Assembly: GCF_003478505.1 (NCBI RefSeq)
Contig: NZ_QUFI01000012.1
Coordinates: forward strand, 40,588 to 104,587
DNA: 64,000 nt
From: Clostridium sp. AF27-2AA
Lineage (GTDB): Bacteria; Bacillota; Clostridia; Lachnospirales; Lachnospiraceae
Direction of reading: 5' to 3'
Below the pieces are notes generated by a model. That model had not been told where the DNA came from. It worked only from the letters and a program-made list of their open reading frames with translations, and made no database searches. This document shows, piece by piece, positions 9,718 to 18,903 of this stretch (positions within the stretch are counted from its first letter, which is position 1; every line of letters starts with the position of its first letter). The position numbers and the translations under genes are program-made.

Positions 9718-11004
9718 TTATACTAATTTAGCCTCAGCTACCAGGAAATCTACAGCCTCCTGAACAGCCATATCAGCCTTCATCTGAGCCATTCCTGCCT
9801 CACCCATGATGGTCTTGATCTGCTCAGCGTCCATCTTGTAGTTTTCGGACATCTTCTTGATCTCAGCCTCAACTAACTCCTCAGACGGCTCGATCTTCTC
9901 TGCTGCTACAACAGCCTCGAGTACCAGGCGGGTACGCAGTCTTAACTCAGCCTGCGGACGCATCTGCTCCTGTAACTGCTCGATGGTGCTTCCGGTAAAC
10001 TGCAGGTACTGGTCAAAGCTGATGCCCTGGCTCTGCAGTCTGCGTGCGTAGTCCTCGATCATGTTGCGAACCTGCTCATCCACCATCGGTGCCGGAATAT
10101 CCATCTGAGCGTTATCAACAACCTTCTGTACAACGTTGTTCTCGTTCTCAGCGGTAGCCTGTGCCTGCTTGGTCTCAGCCAGTTTGTTCTTAACGTCCTC
10201 TTTGTATGCGTCAAGAGTCTCGAACTCAGAAACCTCGCTTGCGAACTCATCGTTCAGCTCCGGAAGCTCTTTCATCTTGATCTCTTTGATCTTAACCTTA
10301 AAGGTTGCCGGCTTGCCAGCCAGCTCTGCTGCATGGTACTCAGCCGGGAAGGTCACGTTTACTTCTACATCCTCACCGATGTTCTTGCCGATCAGCTGAT
10401 CTTCAAAGGTATCGATGAAGGAATGGGAACCGATCACCAGAGTGTAGTCCTCAGCCTTTCCGCCCTCGAATGCCTTGCCGTCTACAAAACCTTCGAAGTC
10501 GATCACGGTCTGGTCACCGTCTGCAACTGCGCGGTCAGCAACGGATACCAGTCTGGAGTTCTGCTCCTGAACCTTCTTTAACTCTGCCTCTACGTCAGCG
10601 TCGGTTACTTCCGGTTTTGCTTTTTCTACTTCAATACCCTTGTACTCGCCCAGGGTTACCTCCGGCTTGGTAGCTACGGTTGCAACGTAGATAAAGGACT
10701 TGCCCTTTTCTACCTGCTCAATGGAGATTTCCGGTCTGGAAACGATCTCAAGACCGCTCTCTTTTGCAGCGTCCGGATAAGAAGCGTTGATTGCCTCATC
10801 TACAGCGTCCTCGTAAAACACGCCGACACCGTACATCTTCTCGATCATTGCCTGCGGTGCTTTGCCCTTACGGAAGCCAGGAATGTTAAACTTGTTTTTA
10901 TTCTTGTTATAGGAAGTTTTAAGAGCTGCCTCAAACTGCTCTGCCGGTACTTCTACGGTTAATTTCGCCATGTTTTTTTCTAATTTTTCTACCTGTAAAC
11001 TCAT
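9718..11004 (-). CDS. tig: Trigger factor
   Basis: 428 residues from MSLQVEKLEK. Ribosome-associated folding chaperone with peptidyl-prolyl isomerase activity. N-terminal ribosome-binding domain with the signature loop GFRKGKAPQ at 43-51, a central FKBP-like domain (about 150-245, beginning around DRAVADGDQTVIDFEGFVDG) and a helical C-terminal domain. The ATG at 11004 is chosen over an upstream one (11025) because AAGGAGG lies a normal distance before it. It heads the tig-clpP-clpX-lon-engB cluster. Confidence 0.96.
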   Translation of the reverse strand: MSLQVEKLEKNMAKLTVEVPAEQFEAALKTSYNKNKNKFNIPGFRKGKAPQAMIEKMYGVGVFYEDAVDEAINASYPDAAKESGLEIVSRPEISIEQVEKGKSFIYVATVATKPEVTLGEYKGIEVEKAKPEVTDADVEAELKKVQEQNSRLVSVADRAVADGDQTVIDFEGFVDGKAFEGGKAEDYTLVIGSHSFIDTFEDQLIGKNIGEDVEVNVTFPAEYHAAELAGKPATFKVKIKEIKMKELPELNDEFASEVSEFETLDAYKEDVKNKLAETKQAQATAENENNVVQKVVDNAQMDIPAPMVDEQVRNMIEDYARRLQSQGISFDQYLQFTGSTIEQLQEQMRPQAELRLRTRLVLEAVVAAEKIEPSEELVEAEIKKMSENYKMDAEQIKTIMGEAGMAQMKADMAVQEAVDFLVAEAKLV

Positions 11005-11068
11005 AATATGGGTTCCTCCTTGCATCTATGTATGGCTGTCCCGGCAGGGCGCCACACTTCAATTCACC

Positions 11069-11097
11069 ATTATAGCATAGACTTTTTATAATTACCA
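11069..11097 (-). promoter_or_regulatory. Promoter of tig
   Basis: Minus strand extended -10 TGCTATAAT (TATAAT at 11074-11069) with a weak TGGTAA -35 at 17 bp. It lies directly after the stop codon of the GGDEF-EAL gene. Confidence 0.55.
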
Positions 11098-11100
11098 GTC

Positions 11101-14052
11101 CTATTTTTGCAATAACTTACGCATTTTTTCGATCACATATGGGTTTACCGGACGGATTTCCAGCTCCGGCCGTCCGAAATAATAACCCTGGAAGAGATCA
11201 GCTCCCAGAAGCAGCATAGTGTGAACCTCCTCGATCCGCTCCACACCCTCTGCGAGTACCAGGATATTGCGTTCCTTGCAGTAGTGGATCAGGTTTGCGG
11301 CAAGCTCCTGCTTATCACGGTTTTTGTCGATTCCGCTGACTAGTCCCATATCCAGCTTTACAATGTTCACCTCCATATTCAGGAGCGTTCCCTCACTGCT
11401 GTATCCGCTTCCGAAGTCATCCAGCGCGATCCTGCTTCCAGTACGGCGGATGGTCTCCATTTTGAATTCCATATCACTGCTGCTAATGGCCTCTCCCTCT
11501 GTGATCTCCATGACAACACGTTTCAGAAGATCCGGATATTTCCGGATCAGTTCATTCACGCAATCCGGGTCAAGAGATACATTGGCAATGGAATTGATGA
11601 AGATATGGCAGTCGGATGGTATTTCAGCCTTGTGAGTAAAAAGCCACCGTAAGGCGCCAACCCAGGTCAGTCGTTCAAACTGCGGAAGTTTTGCCTGACA
11701 CTTGGCCAGATTCAAAACCTCCTGGATATTTTTGAAATTCCGGGTTTCCGGACGCATCAGCAGCTCATATCCATACAGACTTCCGTCACGGCAGACGATC
11801 GGCTGTGCCGCAAACGGGACATCATCCTGCTCGAGAAGACGGTTGATCTCCTCCTGCCCGGACAAAAGGTAGGAATTCTTCTGATAGCTTTCCAGATCAA
11901 ATTCCTGAAGTACACCCTTGGTACTGTGCTTTGCCATGTACATGGCAAAATCGGCATACCGGACAAGCGTTTCAAAATCACGGGCCTGGCGCGGATACCA
12001 GGCAACCCCCGCTGAGGCGCGCAGCGGAAGCTCATACTGGTCGGACACCTTCAGGCTGACTGCGCACGACCTGGTGCGCAGCTCACAGAGAATACCACGT
12101 AGTTCCTCCTCACTGTTTCCGCAGAGAAATGCCATAAATTCATCGCCGGAATGGCGCTCTACCACAGCACCGTACCGGTTCAGGTTTTTCAGCTGATCTG
12201 CGAACAGACGGATATAGCGGTCTCCCATCTCATGACCATAGTTATCGTTGACATATTTCAGATTATCCAGATCCCACATCAGCATGGCACCACAGCTGAT
12301 CCTTCCGCTTTGCAGAAGCTTTAGCGTATTTCTGCGGAAGGCCGGCCGGTTATAAAGCTCTGTCAGCGGATCGTAGTCACGCTCCAGCTCCAGACGTTTC
12401 TGGTTCTCCAGCTCTTCCGTCACATCAAGCAGGACGCCTGTCTCATTGCCGTTTTCCGCCCGGACGATTTTTAATCGAAGATAACGGTCCTTTCCGTTCG
12501 CCTGCAGATGATAAAGCCGGACATCCTGGTGCTCCTTAACCCCAGGACCCAGGATCTGCATCATCTTCCGGAAGCCGGTCTCTTCCAGGTACGTATAATC
12601 CCGATCCGTCTGTTCAAGTCCGAGAAGCTCAAACAGAGTCCGGCTGCAGAATACCTTTTTCCGATCCGGCAGATATTCAAATACGCCAATGGGAACACCG
12701 GAGCCTTCCAGGATCCTGGATATACGCAGAGCAGATTCCGCCACATCTGCGCTCAGATATTCAATCGCGTGGCTCAGCTCATCCAGCTCGCTGATATAGG
12801 TTGGCTGAAGATGGATCCGGGAATCATCCTCCGCAGAGCGCAGCTGGCAGATCAGCCTGCGGATCGGCAGGCTGAAGTACGTTCCGTACATCAGGGCAAA
12901 CAAAATCCCAGGGATCATGGTGAAAGCACAGCCGGAAAGAAGGCTGTTCAGAAGCTTTTGATAGAAGGAGAGAAATACGCTCTGACGCCTGAGCACCACG
13001 ATCTGCCAGCTCGTTCTGTGAAACGCGGAATCGCGCCCATATACCGGAAGCTCCCTGGATGCAAGATACCACCAGTCTCCGTTCTGATCCTTTGTTTTCT
13101 GAATGTCATTCCACCTGGTGGCAGTCCCGCCGATTCCGTTCATGCCTCCAAAGGACCGGTGAAAGGACAGGCCGTACGTCAGGACCGGGGTCAGGACCGT
13201 TTCATTTTCTCCCCTTTTCGCGAGCATCAGGATGGTGTTCTCATCTCTTTGAAGCAGTTCATTTTTCAGAAGTGAATAAATCTGCTCCTTCAGCATGGTT
13301 CCGCCGAGAACACCGATCACCGTGCCGTCTTCTGCTGTCAGCGGTATAGAGTAACTGACCCCGTACGTCTCTGCCTGCAGTGCGCTGGATATGGGCCCCA
13401 GGAAGGCAAAGCGAGCAATATTACCTTTGAGCTTCTGACCCTTTGTCAGAAAATACGGATTGTAAAAGCCAGATCCTGTCTCTTCTGACATGTCAAAATC
13501 AAGCTTCCAGTCGCTGGCAAATGGAACCTTAAACTGCTTTGAGATAACAGCAGCGCCACGGGAAAGCTGGAGATCGGAATTATCCGCGGCAAAGTCGCTG
13601 CTGTCCATATCCAACACGGAAATACCGGCCTGATGGCCTTCGGCACTCTGCTGTGCAGAAGGACCGTCCAGGACCACATAAATACTGTTGCCATAGCTTC
13701 GGCGGAGCAGTTCCAGGACATCCGGCATGATTTCCCCTATGATCCGCTCATTGAGCTCCCAGTCATGGGAAATGTCTGATGCTTTTTTCCCCTCTTCCTT
13801 AAGGACACTCTGGATCGTTGTCTGGATCGTCACCGAGCTTCGGATGTCATTCATCCAGTGCTGCAGCACCTCCCGCTCCAGAAGAAGCCCGCTGTTTTCC
13901 ACATCCTTTTTCAATGAACGGAGTTCTGTCTGATAAAGGCCTTGGGCAACATTTCCGGTGGATAGAAATGCCATCATGAAAATAGTCTGAAAAATCAGGA
14001 TCAGACAAAATGGAATCACAAGCCTCCACTTCATAGACCGTGTTTTTTTCAT
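11101..14052 (-). CDS. Membrane sensor with PAS, GGDEF and EAL domains
   Basis: 983 residues. Order: transmembrane helix (11-31), large extracytoplasmic sensor, dCache-like by position (about 40-365), second helix (about 370-392), HAMP-like segment (395-440), PAS-like domain (450-550), GGDEF domain with SGDEF at 635-639 and DNLKYVNDNYGHEMGD, then EAL domain with ELLMR at 763-767, LDDFGSGYSS and QGYYFGRP. Both c-di-GMP synthesis and hydrolysis motifs look usable, so net direction is unclear. The gene starts 13 bp after a solute-binding lipoprotein gene with no transporter genes nearby, suggesting the lipoprotein is its ligand-loading partner. Confidence 0.9.
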   Translation of the reverse strand: MKKTRSMKWRLVIPFCLILIFQTIFMMAFLSTGNVAQGLYQTELRSLKKDVENSGLLLEREVLQHWMNDIRSSVTIQTTIQSVLKEEGKKASDISHDWELNERIIGEIMPDVLELLRRSYGNSIYVVLDGPSAQQSAEGHQAGISVLDMDSSDFAADNSDLQLSRGAAVISKQFKVPFASDWKLDFDMSEETGSGFYNPYFLTKGQKLKGNIARFAFLGPISSALQAETYGVSYSIPLTAEDGTVIGVLGGTMLKEQIYSLLKNELLQRDENTILMLAKRGENETVLTPVLTYGLSFHRSFGGMNGIGGTATRWNDIQKTKDQNGDWWYLASRELPVYGRDSAFHRTSWQIVVLRRQSVFLSFYQKLLNSLLSGCAFTMIPGILFALMYGTYFSLPIRRLICQLRSAEDDSRIHLQPTYISELDELSHAIEYLSADVAESALRISRILEGSGVPIGVFEYLPDRKKVFCSRTLFELLGLEQTDRDYTYLEETGFRKMMQILGPGVKEHQDVRLYHLQANGKDRYLRLKIVRAENGNETGVLLDVTEELENQKRLELERDYDPLTELYNRPAFRRNTLKLLQSGRISCGAMLMWDLDNLKYVNDNYGHEMGDRYIRLFADQLKNLNRYGAVVERHSGDEFMAFLCGNSEEELRGILCELRTRSCAVSLKVSDQYELPLRASAGVAWYPRQARDFETLVRYADFAMYMAKHSTKGVLQEFDLESYQKNSYLLSGQEEINRLLEQDDVPFAAQPIVCRDGSLYGYELLMRPETRNFKNIQEVLNLAKCQAKLPQFERLTWVGALRWLFTHKAEIPSDCHIFINSIANVSLDPDCVNELIRKYPDLLKRVVMEITEGEAISSSDMEFKMETIRRTGSRIALDDFGSGYSSEGTLLNMEVNIVKLDMGLVSGIDKNRDKQELAANLIHYCKERNILVLAEGVERIEEVHTMLLLGADLFQGYYFGRPELEIRPVNPYVIEKMRKLLQK

Positions 14053-14065
14053 ACGATCAACCTCA

Positions 14066-15504
14066 TCACTTCAAATTTCTAAGCTGCGCTTTCGTGTCTT
14101 CACACCAGCTTTCAAAAGCCTCTTCTGTATTGCATTCCGAAACCGCGGTCTCCAGGGACATTCCGGAGCTTATGAGTTCCAGAACCTTTTGCCGGTCTGC
14201 CCTGGCACGTTCCGGCAGTGTAGAATCAATCACCTTTCTCGCATCCTGGGCACCGGGAAACGGAGTGGTTGTGTAAAGACTGTATTCCTTAACCTGTGGG
14301 ATCGCTGTTTTCAGCATAGTCTCTACATTCGGGTTGAGTTCCAGGTTCTGCTCCTTCATGCAGGAAATGCATCGCTCCACATCACTGGCAGCTTTTGTTA
14401 CCGGAAGATATCCGGATGCCGTACAGAATGGGATATTGTTGTCTTCCCTGGTCAGCCATTTTAAAAATGTGACAACGGCTTTTTCTTTTTTCTCATCCGT
14501 GCGGAACATAACCGCGCCGGCTCCCTGCTGGACTGCGCAGGAAGACGCTCCCGCAAAGCCGGGCAGCGGGAGGATGTCACACCGGATTGTCTCGGTCGAG
14601 CCATCATCATAAGTCACCTGATCCGACGCATAGACAGCTCCGCTGGAAGATCCGACATAGGCGATCAGCTTTCCTGTTTTCAGGTCATCGCTGCGGAATC
14701 TCCCATTCTCCAGATAATAACCGCTGATGTAAGGCACATAGAAGTTATCCCAGAGGCGGCGCATAGTGTCCGGATCCACATTCACGGATATGCTTCCGTT
14801 TTCGCCGGAATAAATGGTATGACCGAGCTGATAGCTCCCAACGAGAATATAATTTGCGAAGGAATCGCGCCCAAAGAAGGCCTGACCGTCATTGGGTGTC
14901 TCCGTCTTTGCATCAGTCCATTCATAATATGCTTTTGCTGTCTGAGCAAGTCCCTCCCATGTGGAAAGCTCCTCCAGTGAAGCACCGGTCTCGCTGGCAA
15001 ACGGTTCCCAGGCGGTACTGTTGATCGTCAGCACTTCCGTTGATTTGGCCACTGGAAAAATCATCATGGCCGCATTGGTTCCAAAATTACCTTCCTCCAG
15101 ATAGGCTGAAATATAGTTGTCATACTCCTCATCCGTCAGATAAGGACGAAAGTCCGAAATTTTATCCTTTTTCCAGAGGTCATATGCCGCGTCCGCATAG
15201 GCAGAACAGAAATCCGGAAGCGGATCACTTCCGGTCTTTCCATTCATACTGTCACGCAGCTCATCCTCAAGTTCCGATACGCTGCCTTTGCTGACAGACT
15301 CCACCACGATTTTCTGTTCCAGTCCAACTGTATCGTTGAACTCCTGGACCAGTCGGTCCATCTCCTCTTTCTGTGCCCCATTGTAATAGTTCCACATCGT
15401 GATCTGTACCGGTGTGTTACTTTTCACCTTTTCTGCGCCGCTGCAGGCAGTAAGCACCGCCGTGCCAAGCAAAGCCGCACAGAATAATAACTGATATGCT
15501 TCAT
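14066..15504 (-). CDS. Family 1 extracellular solute-binding lipoprotein, N-terminus disturbed
   Basis: Type 1 (sugar-type) binding protein: lipobox LTAC, then VQITMWNYYNGAQKEEMDRL, TINSTAWEPFASETG, AYVGSSSGAVYASD, GAGAVMF and a late FLKWLTREDN, the usual landmarks. The open frame extends to an ATG at 15562, but that gives an unlikely charged N-terminus. An ATG at 15504 encoding MKHISYY has the right look for a signal peptide but is one base out of frame with the hydrophobic stretch LLFCAALLGTAVLTAC. So there is either a single-base frameshift between 15504 and about 15480 or a non-standard start. The next gene is the GGDEF-EAL sensor, not a permease. Confidence 0.8.
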
Positions 15505-15621
15505 GATCTGATTTTCGTCCTCTCTGACCTGTATTTATGTGATCACCACCATCCGGTGACATCTCGTTTCCAAACAGCTGCAGTCCGCTGATACAGCACT
15601 GACTGTGACAAAAACACTCTT

Positions 15622-15650
15622 ATTATACCACATGCTCTTCCGCTTTCCAA
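15622..15650 (-). promoter_or_regulatory. Promoter of the binding protein/GGDEF-EAL operon
   Basis: Minus strand TTGGAA (15650-15645), 17-bp spacer, perfect TATAAT (15627-15622). Confidence 0.7.
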
Positions 15651-15741
15651 CATTTTCGTGTATACTTCATGTAAAATAAAGAAAGGAAATTACTGTATTT
15701 TTCATATAATATCACAAAATACAGTCTGGGAAAGTATTCTT

Positions 15742-16191
15742 ATGGAAATTGAACGAAAGTATCTGGTCACTGCACCGCCCTCAGACTACCACACCTGGGA
15801 GGCCGTTCAGATGGAGCAGGCCTATCTCTGCACCGAGCCAGTCGTACGTGTCCGCAGGGAAAATGATTCCTATGTGCTCACCTGCAAATCAAAAGGGCTT
15901 CTTGCGCGGGAGGAGTACAATCTTCCGCTTACAAAGGATGCCTATGAGCATCTGCTCTCAAAGGCCGATGGCATCATCATCACAAAGACACGCTATAAAA
16001 AGCCGATCAGCGGAACCGGACTTGTGATCGAGCTCGATGTTTTTTCCGGGACTTATGAAGGACTGATGCTGGCGGAGGTAGAATTTCCAGATATGGAAGC
16101 GGCGGAGCACTTTGTGCCTCCGTCCTGGTTCGGGGAAGATGTAACCTTCTCCGGAAAATACCAGAACAGCAGACTGAGCCAAACGCGCTGA
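15742..16191 (+). CDS. CYTH domain protein (triphosphate tunnel metalloenzyme)
   Basis: 149 residues from MEIERKYL. The opening ExExK motif (EIERK) defines the CYTH fold, whose eight-stranded tunnel binds triphosphate-containing substrates with divalent metal. Further charged strand motifs are present: VVRVRRENDSYVLTCKSKG, ITKTRY, LVIELDVFSG and LAEVEFPD. Bacterial members are usually tripolyphosphatases or of unknown substrate. An upstream in-frame start (15658) would add 28 residues unlike the family, so the later ATG is preferred. It is monocistronic, ending at a strong terminator. Confidence 0.88.
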   Translation: MEIERKYLVTAPPSDYHTWEAVQMEQAYLCTEPVVRVRRENDSYVLTCKSKGLLAREEYNLPLTKDAYEHLLSKADGIIITKTRYKKPISGTGLVIELDVFSGTYEGLMLAEVEFPDMEAAEHFVPPSWFGEDVTFSGKYQNSRLSQTR

Positions 16192-16207
16192 AAGGACAAC
16201 GAAAAAG

Positions 16208-16252
16208 AAGCAGGGAGTTCTGCTGCAAAACTGCAGAACTCCCTGCTTTTTT
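16208..16252 (+). terminator. Bidirectional terminator between the CYTH gene and mglC
   Basis: A 16-bp perfect stem, AAGCAGGGAGTTCTGC (16208-16223) with GCAGAACTCCCTGCTT (16233-16248), followed by a T-run on the plus strand and by a CTTTTTC run on the minus strand. It can serve both converging genes. Confidence 0.9.
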
Positions 16253-16272
16253 CGATACGTGATCATAAAAGA

Positions 16273-17262
16273 TTACTTCTTCGCGATGTATTTGCGGATA
16301 TCCAGTGCAATCGCTACGATGATAACGATACCCTGTACAATGTACTGATAGTTGGTCGGAATTCCAAGGAACTGCATGGAGGATTTCAGCAGCTCGAATA
16401 CGAGAACACCGATGACAACACCGGAGATACGGCCGATACCACCATTTACGGATACACCGCCGATGGTGCAGGCTGCGATTGCCTCCAGCTCATAACCCTG
16501 ACCCATGTTAACGCTGGCACCGCCGGCCTTTGCGCCGAGAAGGAAGCCTGCGATCGCATACAGAGCGGCTGCGGTTACGTAGATGATGATCTTGGTTTTC
16601 TTTACGTTAACGCCGGAAACCTCAGCAGCAGCCTCATTGCCACCGATCGCGTACATGTATTTGCCATGACGGGTATAGTTAAATACGAACCACATGATCA
16701 GACCGATCACAAATGCAATGATGAACATATACGGAAGCTGTCCGAACAGCTTGCCGGTTGCGATTGCGGTATATGCCTTACGATAGCCGCCAAGCGGTGT
16801 TGCGTTGGTATAAACCAGGCAGATACCATAGACAGCCAGCTGCATGCCCAGGGTACCGATGAAAGCCGGTACATTCAGGTAAGCGATTACGATACCGTTG
16901 ATCAGGCCAAAGATGGCACAGATCAGGATACATAACAGCAGGACTCCAAATACCGGCATATCCCCCAGATTCGGGAAAAACTTACCGCTGTAGTCTGCGG
17001 TCTGAAGTAAGGTACCTGCGATACAGGAAGCAAGACCTACCATACGTCCTGCGGAAAGGTCCGTACCTTTCGTGATCAGACAGCCGCTGACGCCGAATGC
17101 AATGATGACGCGGGCTGCTGTGTTTACGGAAATATTGGATAAGTTGTTCCAGGAGAAGAAATTATCCTTCGTGATGCCGGTGAGCAGTACCAGCAGAAGC
17201 AGTACAATGATGATTCCATTGTCCAGCAGTGTTTTCTTAATATCGATATTTTTCTTATTCAT
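16273..17262 (-). CDS. mglC: Galactose/methyl-galactoside type ABC transporter permease
   Basis: 329 residues with about eight to ten hydrophobic segments. BPD_transp_2 family permease: IIIVLLLLVLLTGITKDNFF at the first helix, GTDLSAGRMVGLAS (the conserved sugar-permease loop), YAIGGNEAAAEVSGV and GISRISGVVIG-like GGIGRISGVVIGVL near the end. Moves hexoses, probably galactose or glucose, with MglA and MglB. It is the last gene of mglB-mglA-mglC, 13 bp after mglA. Confidence 0.92.
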   Translation of the reverse strand: MNKKNIDIKKTLLDNGIIIVLLLLVLLTGITKDNFFSWNNLSNISVNTAARVIIAFGVSGCLITKGTDLSAGRMVGLASCIAGTLLQTADYSGKFFPNLGDMPVFGVLLLCILICAIFGLINGIVIAYLNVPAFIGTLGMQLAVYGICLVYTNATPLGGYRKAYTAIATGKLFGQLPYMFIIAFVIGLIMWFVFNYTRHGKYMYAIGGNEAAAEVSGVNVKKTKIIIYVTAAALYAIAGFLLGAKAGGASVNMGQGYELEAIAACTIGGVSVNGGIGRISGVVIGVLVFELLKSSMQFLGIPTNYQYIVQGIVIIVAIALDIRKYIAKK

Positions 17263-17275
17263 GCTCGTATCCTCC

Positions 17276-18787
17276 TTAATTAAACTGAGTAGCCATACTC
17301 ATGATATTCTCCTGAGTTGCTTCCTCTCCGGATACCTCACCGGTCAGCTTGCCGGCACACATTACCAGGATCCGGTGTGACATACCGATCAACTCCGGCA
17401 TTTCGGAGGAGATCATGATGATCGATTTGCCCTGTCTGGTCAGCTCGATCATGATCTGGTAGATCTCATACTTAGCGCCGACATCGATACCACGGGTCGG
17501 CTCATCCATGATCAGCACGTCCGGATTGTTGGCCAGCCAGCGGGCAATGATGACCTTCTGCTGGTTTCCTCCGGAAAGAGACTGGATCAGCGTTTTGCTG
17601 CTCGGCGTCTTGATTCTCAGTTTTGCGACATTATCCTTTACAAGATCCTCGATCTTTTTGGTGTCAAGCATCGGGCCGATCTTCAGATAATTGTTCAGGG
17701 AGGAGATGGATACGTTATCTGCAATGGAAAGGCATCCAAGGATACCGGTTCCGCGGCGGTCCTCCGTGATCATTCCGATACCATCTCCGATCGCATCACG
17801 CGGTCTGGAAACCTGGATCGGTTTTCCGTGAACGAGCACCTCTCCGCTCTTGATATGCCTCATTCCGAAAATAGCCTCCATCAGCTCGGTTCTCTGCGCT
17901 CCGACCAGTCCGCCAAAGCCAAGGATCTCACCTTTCTTTAACTGGAAGCTGATATGCTGGAAGGACCGCTCGTGGATGCTGCACAGATCCTTCACTTCAA
18001 GGATCACATCATCCTTGATGGTATCTTCCTTAGGCGGATATACATTGGTCAGCTCACGTCCTACCATCTGGCGGACGATTTCATCATCACTGATGTTCTT
18101 AACTTCCCAGGTGCCAACATACGTGCCATCACGCATGATGGTAATATCATCGGCGATCTCACGGATCTCAGCCATCTTATGGGAGATGTAGATCATGGAT
18201 ACGCCTCTGGATCTAAGATCCCGGACAATACGGAACAGAGCGTCTACCTCGTTATCCGTAAGGGAAGACGTCGGCTCGTCCAGGATCACTACTTTCGCAT
18301 TCATGGATACGGCCTTTGCGATCTCGACAGACTGCATCTGGGCAATAGAAAGCGTGCCAAGCTTTGCTTTCGGATCGTAAGGCATTTTGATATTTTCCAG
18401 CCATTTGGCTGCTTCTTCATTCATGGTCTTATGGTCAATGTACTTGAGCGGTCCGACCGATTTCAGCGGATAGCGGCCAAGATACATATTCTCCGCGATT
18501 GTCCGCTCCGGGATCGGCTGCAGCTCCTGATGAACCATAGCCAGTCCTTTGTGTAATGCATCATCCGGATTCAGGATCGTCATCTTTTCGCCATCCAGAT
18601 AGATTTCACCTTCATCCATTTTATAAATTCCAAACAGGCATTTCATCAACGTTGATTTTCCGGCTCCGTTCTCTCCCATCAGTGCGTGAACAGTTCCGGG
18701 ACGGACTCTTAAGTTGATCCCGTCAAGGGCTTTGACACCCGGGAAGCTTTTGCAGATTCCCTTCATTTCCAACCTGTACTCTGCCAT
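17276..18787 (-). CDS. mglA: Galactose-type sugar ABC transporter ATP-binding protein
   Basis: 503 residues with two ABC domains in tandem, as in all Mgl/Rbs ATPases. First Walker A GENGAGKS at 38-45 and LSIAQMQSVEIAKA signature with LDEPTSSL; second half has a degenerate P-loop (GLVGAQRTEL) but a good LSGGNQQKVIIARW signature and MDEPTRGIDVG. The start MAEYRLEMKG is chosen because AAGGAG lies 8 nt upstream; the longer frame to 18823 lacks this. It is separated from mglB by an attenuating hairpin. Confidence 0.94.
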   Translation of the reverse strand: MAEYRLEMKGICKSFPGVKALDGINLRVRPGTVHALMGENGAGKSTLMKCLFGIYKMDEGEIYLDGEKMTILNPDDALHKGLAMVHQELQPIPERTIAENMYLGRYPLKSVGPLKYIDHKTMNEEAAKWLENIKMPYDPKAKLGTLSIAQMQSVEIAKAVSMNAKVVILDEPTSSLTDNEVDALFRIVRDLRSRGVSMIYISHKMAEIREIADDITIMRDGTYVGTWEVKNISDDEIVRQMVGRELTNVYPPKEDTIKDDVILEVKDLCSIHERSFQHISFQLKKGEILGFGGLVGAQRTELMEAIFGMRHIKSGEVLVHGKPIQVSRPRDAIGDGIGMITEDRRGTGILGCLSIADNVSISSLNNYLKIGPMLDTKKIEDLVKDNVAKLRIKTPSSKTLIQSLSGGNQQKVIIARWLANNPDVLIMDEPTRGIDVGAKYEIYQIMIELTRQGKSIIMISSEMPELIGMSHRILVMCAGKLTGEVSGEEATQENIMSMATQFN

Positions 18788-18833
18788 CCCATTCTCTCCT
18801 TTCTGATTCCAGACCAGATCCAAAGCCGGTCTC

Positions 18834-18866
18834 TTTAAAAATCGGGTGTGTCAGACGACACACCCG
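18834..18866 (-). terminator. Intra-operon terminator between mglB and mglA
   Basis: Minus strand CGGGTGTGTC, 4-nt loop, GACACACCCG (18866-18843), then ATTTTTAAA. A partial terminator here is the usual way to make more binding protein than ATPase and permease. Confidence 0.8.
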
Positions 18867-18903
18867 AAACATGAATCACTGTAAATCACAGGTCAGAGTC
18901 TGA

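Noticed and set aside
12508..13275. 255-codon plus-strand frame inside the GGDEF-EAL gene
   Set aside because: Shadow frame of a GC-rich coding region; the opposite strand encodes a coherent multidomain protein.
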